Source of the DNA: a bacterium BMS3Abin02
GTDB lineage: Bacteria > Actinomycetota > Acidimicrobiia > Spongiisociales > UBA4744
Direction of reading: 5' to 3'
Length of the DNA stretch: 64,000 nt
NCBI GenBank assembly: GCA_002897675.1
Contig: BDSU01000024.1
Span: 48,573 to 112,572 of the forward strand
Shown: piece after piece, positions 25,150 through 34,121 of the stretch
How positions within the stretch are numbered: position 1 is the stretch's first letter
Layout: every line of letters starts with the position of its first letter
Translations under genes and position numbers: made by a program
Notes under the pieces: model-generated
The model's database searches: none
What the model saw: only the letters and a program-made list of their open reading frames with translations
What the model was told of the DNA's origin: nothing

Positions 25150-26960
25150 TCACTCACTGCCCGTGTCGATCTCGATCTCGCACCACTCGGGCCATGACAG
25201 ACTCTCGAGTGTCGTCATCTTGAACACTTGGACGTTGTCCAACGGTGTCGCCGGTGTCCATGTGAGGACGTCGCCGGCCGTCGTGAACTCCTGGAAAGTC
25301 TCCACGAGACTCCAGTCCCCGTCAACGCGCACTTCGAGCTCGTGGACCGTGTCGCTCGGCGGATTCTGGAACACGATGAACCGGACCTCGGCAATCGTGG
25401 TCGATTCAGGGAACTGAACCTGGATCCACTGCGGTGCGTCTGCTCCCGAGGAGCAGAACGTCTCGCCGTTCACCGATCCGTCGAATGCGAGTTCGGGTCC
25501 GTGGTCTGCCCTGCTGAGCGATGCGGAAACGTCCGGGACCTCGGGAGCCTCGAACCCGGGGCACCACTGCTCGGCGCCACGCGCACAGAACTCCGTCGTA
25601 CCACCGATCATCGTCATCAGAAGCTCAACATTCGGGATCTGGTCTGACGGGACGGTGAGGAGATTGTCGCTGAGAACGAGGAGGTCCGCGTACTTCCCCG
25701 GTGTCGGCGACCCGACCACGTCTTCCTGGCGGATCGCGTACGCAGACCCTGTCGTCATCATTGCAAGACCCTGCTCGACAGACACACCACCATCGGTCAT
25801 CCAGTCGGGAGGTTCGCAGATGCTCCGATCATCGGCGACCCTCCCGCGCGTGACGAGACTGAAAAGCTCATAGATCGGACTGACGGGTGTGGCCCACGGA
25901 TCATCTCCGTGCCACGCGATGACGAGATCCCGGGTTCGCTGCGACGATGTCACCGGGTCGTTCACCATGCTCTTTGTAGAAGTCTGTCCATGGCAAGTCC
26001 GGCCGGCACGCTTCCGAGGATCCGAACAGGACGGGAACGATGTCGAGTTCGCTGTAGCGGCCGATCGTTTCGGCTGTGGGGAACACGTTGTGGTCGATCC
26101 GGAGCCGCAGCGTGTTGGGACCACCACCGAGCATCGCGGCACATGCATCCTGGACCTCGGCGATGGCGAGATCGCCCTGGTCATGGATGATCACCTGATA
26201 GCCGGCATCCGACGCCCTCTGGATCATGGACGTGAGCGCGTCGAGGTGGCGGTACGGATTCGCGATGTCGAACCCTTCGAGGAACAGCTCGCTCATAGCG
26301 AGAGATCCACACACGCCGCCGTCGGCGAAGATCTTGACGCCTGCGACGCGGAGGCGGTCGTTGAACACGGTATCCGGGGCGTACGCCTCGTACCAGGTAC
26401 CGGCGTCCTCTCCGCACGGGTCGGTGCGACCGAGGTACATGCTGGTTCGGACACGCAACCTGCCGGAGTCGACAGCCTCGATGAAGACCTCGGGCAAGCC
26501 TTCTTCGACCAGGCATCGGCAACGGAGGTGAGACCGTTGGCGAGGGCGAGCTGCCGGCCGGCCTCGATGCCCCCCATGTCGCTGAGGATGTGGGTGTGGG
26601 CGTCGACGAAGCCGGGGTTCACGGTCCGGCCATCGAGCTCAACTACGGTCGTGTCCGCTCCACGGTACCGGTCGATCTCGGATGCGGATCCGAGCGCGAT
26701 GATCGTGTCCCCGTCGATCGCGATGGCTTCGATCGTCCCGATGTCGGGATCCATGGTCACGACCGCTCCGCCCGTGAAGATCAGATCAACCGGATCGGGA
26801 AGCGACTCGGTTGTCGTCGAGGCAGGTTCAGACGTGGTCGTCACGGTGGTCGTAGTCGTAGTGGCCGAAGCAGTCGCCGACGTCGTCGGCTGAACCGTTG
26901 TCGTAGTGGCCCCCGACGCACTCTGGCATGCGGCTACGACGAGCGAAGGGAAAGCAACAT
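25150..26960 (-). pseudogene. Frameshifted YtcJ-like amidohydrolase with C-terminal discoidin-like domain
   Basis: Three frames together read as one secreted metal-dependent hydrolase. The N-terminal part (to about 26500) has a Thr-rich linker, then DLIFTGGAVVTMDPD and NPGFVDAHTHI (HxH metal site). It then shifts frame near 26485-26500 into LPEVFIEAVDSG and GVKIFADGGVCG, and again near 25935-25960 into RDLVIAWHGDDPWATPVSP and KYADLLVLSDN. The end (about 25150-25530) is an F5/8 type C-like domain (WIQVQFPESTTIAEVRFIVF). A lipobox-like VVAAC lies in frame upstream of 26844 but no start codon is in that frame; ATG at 26960 reaches it only with a third shift. Either a decaying gene or sequencing indels; decay is favoured because several lesions occur. 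Confidence 0.72.
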
Positions 26961-27418
26961 GGTCAACGGGCGAGACATCTCCTGACTCCAGAAGCGCGGC
27001 GCGGAACCTGTCAACGGATCATGCCGGACCCTCCACAGTTGACGGGGGTTGTTCGGAACGAGTGACTGGTCGCTGGTCGTGCCTCACCGTGAAGCGTCGT
27101 GCGATGGCCGACCGGGATGGCGCCAGGACCAAACCGACGGAGTCAGGGAGCTAAAACCGACACCATCCTGGCGGCATTGGAGAGCTTTCGAAACTTGGGA
27201 GCAACCGTATGCAAGGTTGCCGTGCATTGTGTCCCGGCGGTCGATCGCAGCCGCGATACTCCACATACCCCCCTTCGTCTGAGCAAAGGTCGATTCGATG
27301 ATGACGCGCATACTCCCGCGCCTCGAAGAAACGGCGTGTCGGCGGTCTTCGCCCCCACCACACCCACTTTGTGCCGCGAAGTGCGACGTACCGCGTGTCC
27401 TGTGCGAGCATGTGGTCG
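26961..27418. other. Intergenic region, no gene seen
   Basis: 458 bp upstream of the pseudogene and of a small plus-strand gene. Long antisense frames here have biased composition (Arg, Ser, Pro-rich) and no recognisable motif. No RNA gene was recognised. Confidence 0.35.
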
Positions 27419-27784
27419 ATGGACTGGTACTTCGTCGTTCTGCTCTCCGCAACCTCAGCGCTTCTCGCCGGCTATGCGCTACGTCGGGCGATGCGCTGGG
27501 CGGGCGAACGAGGCTGGGTCTACAACACCTACAACCCGAGACCACCGGGCGCCGGGACATCCGGCCAAGTTGCCCAGATCTTTCAACCGGCCATCGAGCA
27601 TGTGGTCGACGAGCAGAAATCGCAGCGCATCCTGGCCACCCAGTGGTCCGTCGCCCAACTGATTGTCGGGTCTCTCCAGGTCTCGACGCCCCTGGCTGCG
27701 TCTTCGGTTCTTGAAGCACCGCACGAAGTGCGCCTTCGTCGTGTGTCCTTGCCAGATGACGCCGAGCCCTCGGAGACACCCTGA
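27419..27784 (+). CDS. Small membrane-anchored protein
   Basis: 121 residues from ATG 27419. The start MDWYFVVLLSATSALLAGYA is a membrane helix, followed by basic RRAMRW and a soluble tail with YNPRPPGAG and IEHVVDEQKS. I recall similar short N-anchored proteins in other actinobacteria but cannot name a function. An upstream in-frame start (27371) is possible. Confidence 0.45.
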   Translation: MDWYFVVLLSATSALLAGYALRRAMRWAGERGWVYNTYNPRPPGAGTSGQVAQIFQPAIEHVVDEQKSQRILATQWSVAQLIVGSLQVSTPLAASSVLEAPHEVRLRRVSLPDDAEPSETP

Positions 27785-27923
27785 CACCGATTGAGCGACA
27801 CACCACCCGGGCGAGTCCGGCGATCGACGCGAAGCGGGTGTCTGGTGCCTCGACCGGCAACCTTTGTGGCGTTCTGCCGGCCAGGAACGCCGCTTGCCCG
27901 GCTCGTAGCGTTTCGGCCTTCGC

Positions 27924-28550
27924 TCAGTCCGGTCGGATGCCGGCGCCGACCGCCGGCCGAGGGCCGGAGACGATGCCGCCCCACTCCCAGTGCCAGGGTT
28001 CCGGCGTATCCCCACCACACATCGCCCACCACGGGTGGACCCAGCCGTACTCGGCACCATGGTCGGAGAGCCATCGGAAAGCCACGCTGCGGCAGTCGAT
28101 CTGCAGTCCGCCGGACGTCACGTCGATCGCCCGCGCCCATCCGTGGTTCGACCGGCCGGGCGTCGCCGTCGCCTTGTTGCAGGCACTCTGTGGAGCACCG
28201 ATCCCGCCACAGTTCCGGATGTAGGTCTGTCGCTGCGAGGCGATACTCCGGTAACACCAGGCTGCCTCGATCCGGACGCCGTCGGCCGCGGCCGTGTCGA
28301 CGAGACGCACCCACCACCGGGCCGCGTCGGCCTCCAGGGAACAGCGTCTCTGGCTCCCGTCGACCTCGAAGAGGGCCTCATCCGGCAGGCGGCCGTTCTC
28401 GAAGCCCTGTTCGACGAGATCGCCCGTGTACGCCTCATCCTCGGATATGAGATCCCCGACCACCGCGTACGCTGCCGGCGCCATGGCCGTGAGAATGGTC
28501 ATGACGAGCGCGAGGAAGAGCGCGTTGCGGATGGTATGTCGATCGAACAT
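27924..28550 (-). CDS. M15B (VanY-like) D-alanyl-D-alanine carboxypeptidase
   Basis: A 208-residue exported protein. A signal peptide (MFDRHTIRNALFLALVMTIL and following, to about AYA) precedes a VanY domain. RSNHGWARAIDV is the S-x-H-x(6)-D zinc motif and EPWHWEW the ExxWHxE motif. Paired cysteines in the mature domain could form disulfides outside the cell. ATG at 28550 is used because it starts the signal peptide. It would trim the terminal D-Ala of peptidoglycan stem peptides. It lies downstream of, and codirectional with, the AhpD-like gene. Confidence 0.82.
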   Translation of the reverse strand: MFDRHTIRNALFLALVMTILTAMAPAAYAVVGDLISEDEAYTGDLVEQGFENGRLPDEALFEVDGSQRRCSLEADAARWWVRLVDTAAADGVRIEAAWCYRSIASQRQTYIRNCGGIGAPQSACNKATATPGRSNHGWARAIDVTSGGLQIDCRSVAFRWLSDHGAEYGWVHPWWAMCGGDTPEPWHWEWGGIVSGPRPAVGAGIRPD

Positions 28551-28620
28551 GCGGCCGATATCTTTACAAGCTCCGCGGAGTACCGGGAACCCGGCAGTCG
28601 GCATGGCCTCGAAAGTCCCG

Positions 28621-29178
28621 CTACTCCTCGCTGGGAATCCACGGCTCCAACTCGACACCGAGCGCGTCGACGATCCGGTTGGCGTAGGCGTAGTAGGCGG
28701 CCACTTCGGTGATGTGTAACACATCCAGGTCGGAAAACTCCACAGCCCGCAAGCTTTCAACGTCCTCTGCCGTCATCGTCGACGGGGCAACCGTCACCTT
28801 CCTGGCAAACCGGAGCATCGCGAGGCGCCGCTCGTCGAGACCGGCCGTCTCAAAACCCGTCTCGATCCGGCCGAGCAAATCGTCGTCTTTCAGCAGCCTG
28901 CGTAGACCACGCCGGTGATGAGTGATTCAGTAGTGGCATTGGTTGATCTGGCTGACGACGAGGGCGATCATCTCCCGGTCGACCTTGCGAAGCGTCTTCG
29001 TGCCGCGCATCGCCTGCCGGTGCAGGTCGAGATGGGCGCTCATGCTGCCGGGATCGAGGGAGTGGATGGTCATGACATTGTCCACCCGCTCGTAGGCAGG
29101 GTCGACGGCCTCCGCGTGCAACTCACCGAGCTCCCCGTCGTCCCAATCCCGATCGTCGATCGTCTCGATGAATGCCAT
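28621..29178 (-). CDS. AhpD-like (carboxymuconolactone decarboxylase-type) putative selenoprotein with in-frame TGA
   Basis: Two pieces in the same frame, split by one TGA at 28927-28929, together give 185 codons of an AhpD/CMD-family peroxidase-like protein. The upstream piece ends VSQINQCHY; the downstream piece reads ITHHRRGLRRLLKDDDLLG and continues to the normal end. The family active site is CxxC followed by His four residues on; here it reads Cys81-His-Tyr-[TGA84]-Ile-Thr-His-His88. The TGA thus falls exactly on the second catalytic Cys, and homology resumes at once without any shift. A SECIS-like hairpin follows at the right distance. ATG at 29178 has a strong GAAGGAGGA site. Selenocysteine in CxxU form is the best reading; a simple nonsense mutation is the alternative. 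Probable role: thiol/selenol peroxide reduction. Sec machinery is not in the window. Confidence 0.8.
28897..28915 (-). promoter_or_regulatory. Candidate bacterial SECIS element
   Basis: In the minus-strand RNA, 11 nt after the UGA, CCGGCGU (28915-28909) pairs with ACGCAGG (28903-28897), with one G-A mismatch, around a five-base loop GGUCU. The loop begins 18 nt after the UGA and starts with two G residues. Both match the known pattern of bacterial SECIS hairpins, which lie in the coding region just 3' of the UGA and bind SelB. Confidence 0.65.
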
Positions 29179-29278
29179 TCGTGTGTCCTCCTTCGTCGCG
29201 GGGGACCATACTCACGCAATACGGGAATCTCAGGACTCGGAACTGCGGCGTCAACCGCCCGATCTCTAGGATCGCTGC

Positions 29279-30655
29279 ATGGACGACACCAGCAGGCTGC
29301 TCCGCCAGACAGCCGAACTCGCCGGCCGCTACCTCTCCACCCTTGACCAGAGGCCGGTCTTCCCACACGTACAAGCCGACGATCTCCGAACGCTCCTGGC
29401 CATGCCGCTCCCCGGCGACGGCGTAGACGCCGGCCGGGTCATCGAGGAACTGGCCGCCGCGGCGGAGCCCGGCCTCGTCGCCGGGACCGGTGGACGCTAC
29501 TTCGGGTTCGTCACCGGAGGCTCCGTCCCTGCCGCCCTGGCTGCCGACTGGCTCGCCACGGCCTGGGATCAGAACGCCTTCTCATACCTGTCCAGCCCGG
29601 CGGCGGCCATCGTCGAGGAAGTCGCCGCGATCTGGGTCAAGGACCTGCTCCTGCTCCCGGCCGACGCATCCGTCGGATTCGTGACCGGGTGCCAGATGGC
29701 GCACGTCACCTGCCTCGCCGCGGCCCGCCACGAAGTGCTGCGACGGGTCGGGTGGAACGTCTCCGAACACGGTCTCGGCGGAGCCCCCCACATTCGCGTG
29801 GTCGCCGGCCGGCACAGACACATGACCGTCGACCGGGCACTGCGCCTGCTCGGTATCGGAGAGGCGGCCATCGAGCAGGTCGAGACCGACGCTCAGGGGC
29901 GGATCCTCCCGGACGCCTTGGACGAGACACTCACTGCAGGGACAGGGCCGGTCATCGTCGTCGCGCAGGCCGGAGAGGTGAACACCGGGGCGTTCGACCC
30001 TCTCTCCGCGGTGACCGGAATCGCAACCGAACATGGTGCCTGGACCCATGTCGACGGAGCATTCGGCATCTGGGCGCGAGCAAGCACGACGTTGCAGCAT
30101 CTCACCGACGGACTCGAACTCGCCGACTCGTGGGCGTTCGACGCGCACAAGTGGCTCAACGTCCCCTACGACTCCGGTGTGGCGGTCTGCGCACATCCGG
30201 AGGCTCACCGCGCCGCGATGCTCGGTGAGGCTGCATACCTTCTGCCCTCCGCAACCGAGCGTGACGCCATCGATTGGACACCTGACGCTTCGCGACGCGC
30301 TCGCGGATTCGCCGTGTACGCGGCTCTTCGATCACTGGGCAGGAATGGCGTCGCAGATCTCGTCGACCGCTCGTGCGCCCACGCACGTCGTCTTGCAGAC
30401 GGCATTTCCCGACTCTCCGGCGCGACCATCCTCAACGACGTCGTCCTGAACCAGGTGCTCGTACGCTTCGGTGACGACAACACCACCGAACGGATCCTGG
30501 GCCATGTGCAGGGCGGCGGTGTCGCCTGGATGGGTGGCACGACATGGAACGGACGATCCGCAATACGAATCTCCGTGTCGAGCTGGGCCACCAACGAGAT
30601 GGACGTGAATCGCACCATTGCCGAGTTCGCCGACGCCGCGCACGCCGCCACCTGA
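29279..30655 (+). CDS. Group II PLP-dependent amino acid decarboxylase family protein
   Basis: A 458-residue fold-type I PLP enzyme of the aromatic-L-amino-acid/glutamate decarboxylase family. FGFVTGGSVPAALAADWL and FVTGCQMAHVTCLAAARH lie in the N-terminal part; VDGAFGIWA gives the Asp that binds PLP, and SWAFDAHKWLNVPYDSG the Schiff-base Lys. Substrate cannot be set from sequence. A TAGGAT box ends 6 nt before the ATG (leaderless). It is divergent from the AhpD-like gene and 96 bp before the deaminase gene. Confidence 0.88.
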   Translation: MDDTSRLLRQTAELAGRYLSTLDQRPVFPHVQADDLRTLLAMPLPGDGVDAGRVIEELAAAAEPGLVAGTGGRYFGFVTGGSVPAALAADWLATAWDQNAFSYLSSPAAAIVEEVAAIWVKDLLLLPADASVGFVTGCQMAHVTCLAAARHEVLRRVGWNVSEHGLGGAPHIRVVAGRHRHMTVDRALRLLGIGEAAIEQVETDAQGRILPDALDETLTAGTGPVIVVAQAGEVNTGAFDPLSAVTGIATEHGAWTHVDGAFGIWARASTTLQHLTDGLELADSWAFDAHKWLNVPYDSGVAVCAHPEAHRAAMLGEAAYLLPSATERDAIDWTPDASRRARGFAVYAALRSLGRNGVADLVDRSCAHARRLADGISRLSGATILNDVVLNQVLVRFGDDNTTERILGHVQGGGVAWMGGTTWNGRSAIRISVSSWATNEMDVNRTIAEFADAAHAAT

Positions 30656-30751
30656 AGCGCCGCCCCGCAGCAGACCGAACTCGCCGTGGAGTCGAGCGAT
30701 CAAGAGATCGCGCGCCGTAGTCTGCAGGCGACGCGACCCGGAGACGCCACC

Positions 30752-31750
30752 ATGGAGACGTTCATCGCCGGCCTTCCCAAGGCCGAGCTGCACCTGCACC
30801 TCGAAGGCACCCTGGAACCCGAGCTCAAGTTCGCCCTCGCCCGGCGCAACGCAGTGTCGCTGCCCTACGGATCTGCAGAGGAGATGAGCGTCGCGTACGA
30901 CTTCGACGACCTGCCCTCGTTCCTCGCCCAGTACTACGAAGGCATGAGCGTGTTGCTCACCGAGGCGGACTTCTACGACCTGGCGTGGGCCTACTTCACC
31001 AAGGCCGCATCGCAGAACGTCGTGTATGCGGAGGTGTTCTTCGATCCACAGGCGCACACGACGAGGGGCATCGACTTCAACACGGTCATCACCGGCGTCA
31101 ACCGGGCCCAACTCGACGCCGCCGACCGGCTCGGTGTCCGCAGCGGGCTCATCATGTGCTTTCTGCGGGATCTCAACGCCGAATCGGCGATGGACACTCT
31201 CGAACAGGCCCTCCCCTATCGGGACCGGATTATCGGGGTGGGCCTCGACTCCGACGAGAAGGACAACCCGCCGATCAAGTTCCGCGACGTGTTCGCACGT
31301 GCCCGCGCCGAAGGGTTCCATCTCACGATGCACTGTGACGTCGACCAGGAGAACTCCGTCGACCACATCTGGCAGTGCCTCGACGACATCGGAGTCGAGC
31401 GGATCGACCACGGCATCAACTGTCTCGAAGACGAGCGTCTCGTCACCGAGATCCGCCGTCGCGGGCTCGGGCTCACCGTATGTCCGATCTCGAACAGCTA
31501 CGTCGCCGGAAGCCTCAAAGCGGAGCAGATCCGCGCGATGCTCGACGCCGGGCTCCGTGTCACGATCAACTCCGACGACCCTGCCTACTTCCCCGGCTAC
31601 ATCAACGAGAACCTGCTCGCCGTTCAGCAAGCGGTGGACCTGTCGCGCTCCGATGTCTTGCAGTTGGTTCGAAATGCCTTCGAGGTGGCGTGGCTACCCG
31701 AGGCCGACAAGCGGAACTATCTCGAGAATCTCGAGTCATCGGCGGGATGA
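30752..31750 (+). CDS. Adenine/adenosine deaminase
   Basis: A 332-residue TIM-barrel metal deaminase of purine salvage. KAELHLHLEG gives the first two metal-ligand His residues (14, 16); MHCDVDQEN holds the third His, DHGIN the catalytic region, and INSDDPAYFPGYINENL the Asp pair. The SDDPAYF-GY wording is typical of the adenine deaminase branch (Aah1-like) rather than classic adenosine deaminase, so adenine is the more likely substrate. ATG at 30752 is used because upstream codons lack homology. It converges on metG with only 5 bp between stops. Confidence 0.88.
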   Translation: METFIAGLPKAELHLHLEGTLEPELKFALARRNAVSLPYGSAEEMSVAYDFDDLPSFLAQYYEGMSVLLTEADFYDLAWAYFTKAASQNVVYAEVFFDPQAHTTRGIDFNTVITGVNRAQLDAADRLGVRSGLIMCFLRDLNAESAMDTLEQALPYRDRIIGVGLDSDEKDNPPIKFRDVFARARAEGFHLTMHCDVDQENSVDHIWQCLDDIGVERIDHGINCLEDERLVTEIRRRGLGLTVCPISNSYVAGSLKAEQIRAMLDAGLRVTINSDDPAYFPGYINENLLAVQQAVDLSRSDVLQLVRNAFEVAWLPEADKRNYLENLESSAG

Positions 31751-31755
31751 CCCGA

Positions 31756-33240
31756 TCACTCGGGCGCTATCAGCCGGGGGAATAGGGGCTCCGCCGCCGT
31801 CAGCCGATCACCCCCGAGATGTGTCCGGGCACGCTCGGCGAGCTGCGGCGTGAACGGCGCCAGCAGCCAGGCAATCCCCCGGACGATCGTGACCAACCGA
31901 CCCAGGACCCGATCGAACTCGCTTCCGGCGCCGGTATCTCCCTGCGCCTCCAGCCTTGCCAACTCCCACGGGCGCCGCTGCTGCAGCTCGGCGTTGGCGT
32001 CACGAATCGCCGCCGAGACGGCCAGAGCAGCCGTCCGCAGATCGAACCGTGCCAGTGCACGGGCCACGCTTTCTTCCACCGGCGCCGACGGGTGTCCCTC
32101 CGAGGCATCGAGAATCCTCCCACCGCGGTACTTCACCAGCAGCGCCGCGATGCCGCTGAGCAGATTCCCGTACCCGTTGACAAGATCCTGGTTGATGCGA
32201 TCGACGAGACGTTGCTCCGTAAAGTCCGCATCACCGACGCGGGGAACCTCGGCGGCCAACCACCAGCGGAGAGCATCCGATCCGTAGACGTCAACGAGAT
32301 CTGCCGGGGACACCGTTGGGCCGGCACTCTTGCTGATCTTGGCACCGCCAACGGTCAAGTAGTCGTGGACAAAGATGGCCGTCGGGAGCGGCTCGCCTGC
32401 CGACAGGAGAAACGCGGGCCAGTAGACAGCATGGAACCGCAGGATGCCCTTTCCGATCACATGGACCCGCTCGTCGGACTCGAGCCACCATGTCCGATAG
32501 TCGGACGAATCCATCCCGTACCCCAGAGCGGAGATGTAGTTGCCGAGAGCGTCGTACCAGATGTAGACCACCTGATCCTGATCACCCGGCACCGGAATAC
32601 CCCAGCCGCGTGCCCGTTCTGCCGGACGAGATACGCTGATGTCCTCGAGCCCCGCCTGGATAAAGGACACGACCTCATTGCGCCGCACTTCCGGTTCGAT
32701 CCGCAGCCGGCCGCTGCCGATTGCCTCGAGCAATGCATCCTCGTGGCGGCTCAACCGAAAGAACCAGTTGTGCTCGGCGACCTTGTCGACCGTCGTGCCA
32801 TGTTCGGGACAAGTGCCGCCGCTGAGTTCGCCGGCTGCATAGAACTGCTCACAACCCACGCAGTAGAGACCCTCGTAGCTGCGCGTGTACAGATCCCCCG
32901 ATCGGGCACATGCCTCCCAGAGCCGCTCGACACCGCCGCGGTGACAAACGTCGGTACTCGTGCGGATGTAGTCATCGAGCGAGAGCGCCAACGGCCCGCG
33001 CAATGACTCGAACTCGTCCGCTCTCGCCTCAACGTACTGCTCAACAGAGACACCGGCAGCCTCCGCCGCAAGCACGTTCTTCAGGGCATTGTCATCGGTC
33101 CCCGAGAGGAATCGCACCTGGTCTCCGGTTTGTCTGCGATAACGGGCGAGTACATCGGCCTGTACCAGCTCGAGAGCATGTCCCAGGTGTGGCGACGCGT
33201 TGACGTACGGAATGGCCGTCGTGACGTAGAAACGGTTCAT
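31756..33240 (-). CDS. metG: Methionyl-tRNA synthetase
   Basis: A 494-residue class I synthetase that charges tRNA-Met. YVNASPHLGHA is the HIGH-type motif, and GAKISKSAGP the KMSKS-type motif (first position Ile instead of Met). CVGCEQF and GTCPEHG form a zinc knuckle. The protein is short, lacking the C-terminal tRNA-binding extension of E. coli MetG. The ribosome-binding site AAGGAGG precedes the ATG. Whether this is the only MetRS in the genome cannot be told. Confidence 0.92.
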   Translation of the reverse strand: MNRFYVTTAIPYVNASPHLGHALELVQADVLARYRRQTGDQVRFLSGTDDNALKNVLAAEAAGVSVEQYVEARADEFESLRGPLALSLDDYIRTSTDVCHRGGVERLWEACARSGDLYTRSYEGLYCVGCEQFYAAGELSGGTCPEHGTTVDKVAEHNWFFRLSRHEDALLEAIGSGRLRIEPEVRRNEVVSFIQAGLEDISVSRPAERARGWGIPVPGDQDQVVYIWYDALGNYISALGYGMDSSDYRTWWLESDERVHVIGKGILRFHAVYWPAFLLSAGEPLPTAIFVHDYLTVGGAKISKSAGPTVSPADLVDVYGSDALRWWLAAEVPRVGDADFTEQRLVDRINQDLVNGYGNLLSGIAALLVKYRGGRILDASEGHPSAPVEESVARALARFDLRTAALAVSAAIRDANAELQQRRPWELARLEAQGDTGAGSEFDRVLGRLVTIVRGIAWLLAPFTPQLAERARTHLGGDRLTAAEPLFPRLIAPE

Positions 33241-33534
33241 CGGTGCCTCCTTGTCGGCCCTGTCACGGAGACCACCTTCGCCATCGGACCCCGTGAACGG
33301 GGCCCTCGGTGGATTTCACACGCGCCGAACAGGTCCCAGGGGGAGACGCATCATCGAGCAGCGTGGTGATCCATAGGCCATTGCCCCCGGAGACTATCCG
33401 ACGCCGCACACCCGTGTCTCCGATTAGCCGCGACGGTGCTGATCTGGCCCAGACATTCTGGCGTCCTCGGATACCTGCCGGCCGTGGCACCGAGGCGACA
33501 TCGGCCGTACTCTACGCCAGGAGAGGAGAAGTGG

Positions 33535-33753
33535 ATGTCGCGTCTGATCAGGCTTGTCGTAAGTGTGGCCTTTGGGGCGGCAGCGTTCCTCGCGCTGTTC
33601 CCCAGTGCTGCCACCCTGCCCGTTCCACCCACGTTCTACTCGGTGGTTGGGAACCGGGTGCCCACCGACAACCCCCTGCTTGCCATCGCAGCAGGCCTCT
33701 CGGCCGCCGGATTGGTCTGGTTGTCGACCAGGCCGGGTCGACCAAGACCATAG
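33535..33753 (+). CDS. Small two-helix membrane protein
   Basis: 72 residues with two hydrophobic helices (about 5-23 and 47-63) and basic ends. A good ribosome-binding site (GGAGAGGAGAAG) precedes ATG at 33535, which is the main support for coding. No family recognised. Confidence 0.5.
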   Translation: MSRLIRLVVSVAFGAAAFLALFPSAATLPVPPTFYSVVGNRVPTDNPLLAIAAGLSAAGLVWLSTRPGRPRP

Positions 33754-34121
33754 ACCACAACCCGCCCAGGCAACACCGTCGATCGGGCAAGATCCAGCCT
33801 CGGGCCCGACTGCGCACGACACGCAATGATCTGAGAGCCACCCACCTTCTCGGGCGTTCCGACACGCAGCAGCCACAGCGCCATGCCACGCAGGCCCGTT
33901 CATCGTGCCGCACCCGCACGGACATTGTCAGGCTTTGGAAACTGGAGTGCCGGCATCCGCAGACGCACTCACCGGCCACCTGCAGCTCTCGCGCCAACTG
34001 ATCTCGGCGCGTGGCGCCGCCCAGAGTCGGCCTCCAGAACGCCGGCCACGAGGATATCCGTTGCGCACAGCGAACACTTCTGCACGAACCGTGGTGCACA
34101 ATCGCATAGGATGACGCCACC
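33754..34121. other. Intergenic region, no gene seen
   Basis: 368 bp between the small membrane-protein gene and the FAD oxidoreductase gene. It ends with a TAGGAT box at 34107-34112. Nothing else could be supported on either strand. Confidence 0.35.

Noticed and set aside
27084..27860. 258-residue minus-strand frame
   Set aside because: Biased composition, no motif, and it overlaps the better-supported small membrane-protein gene; long stop-free frames are common in GC-rich DNA.
28621..28929. AhpD-like gene read as two separate genes or a simple nonsense pseudogene
   Set aside because: Both pieces share one frame, each lacks half of the fold, there is no start signal for the second piece, and the TGA hits exactly the redox Cys codon with a SECIS-like hairpin after it.
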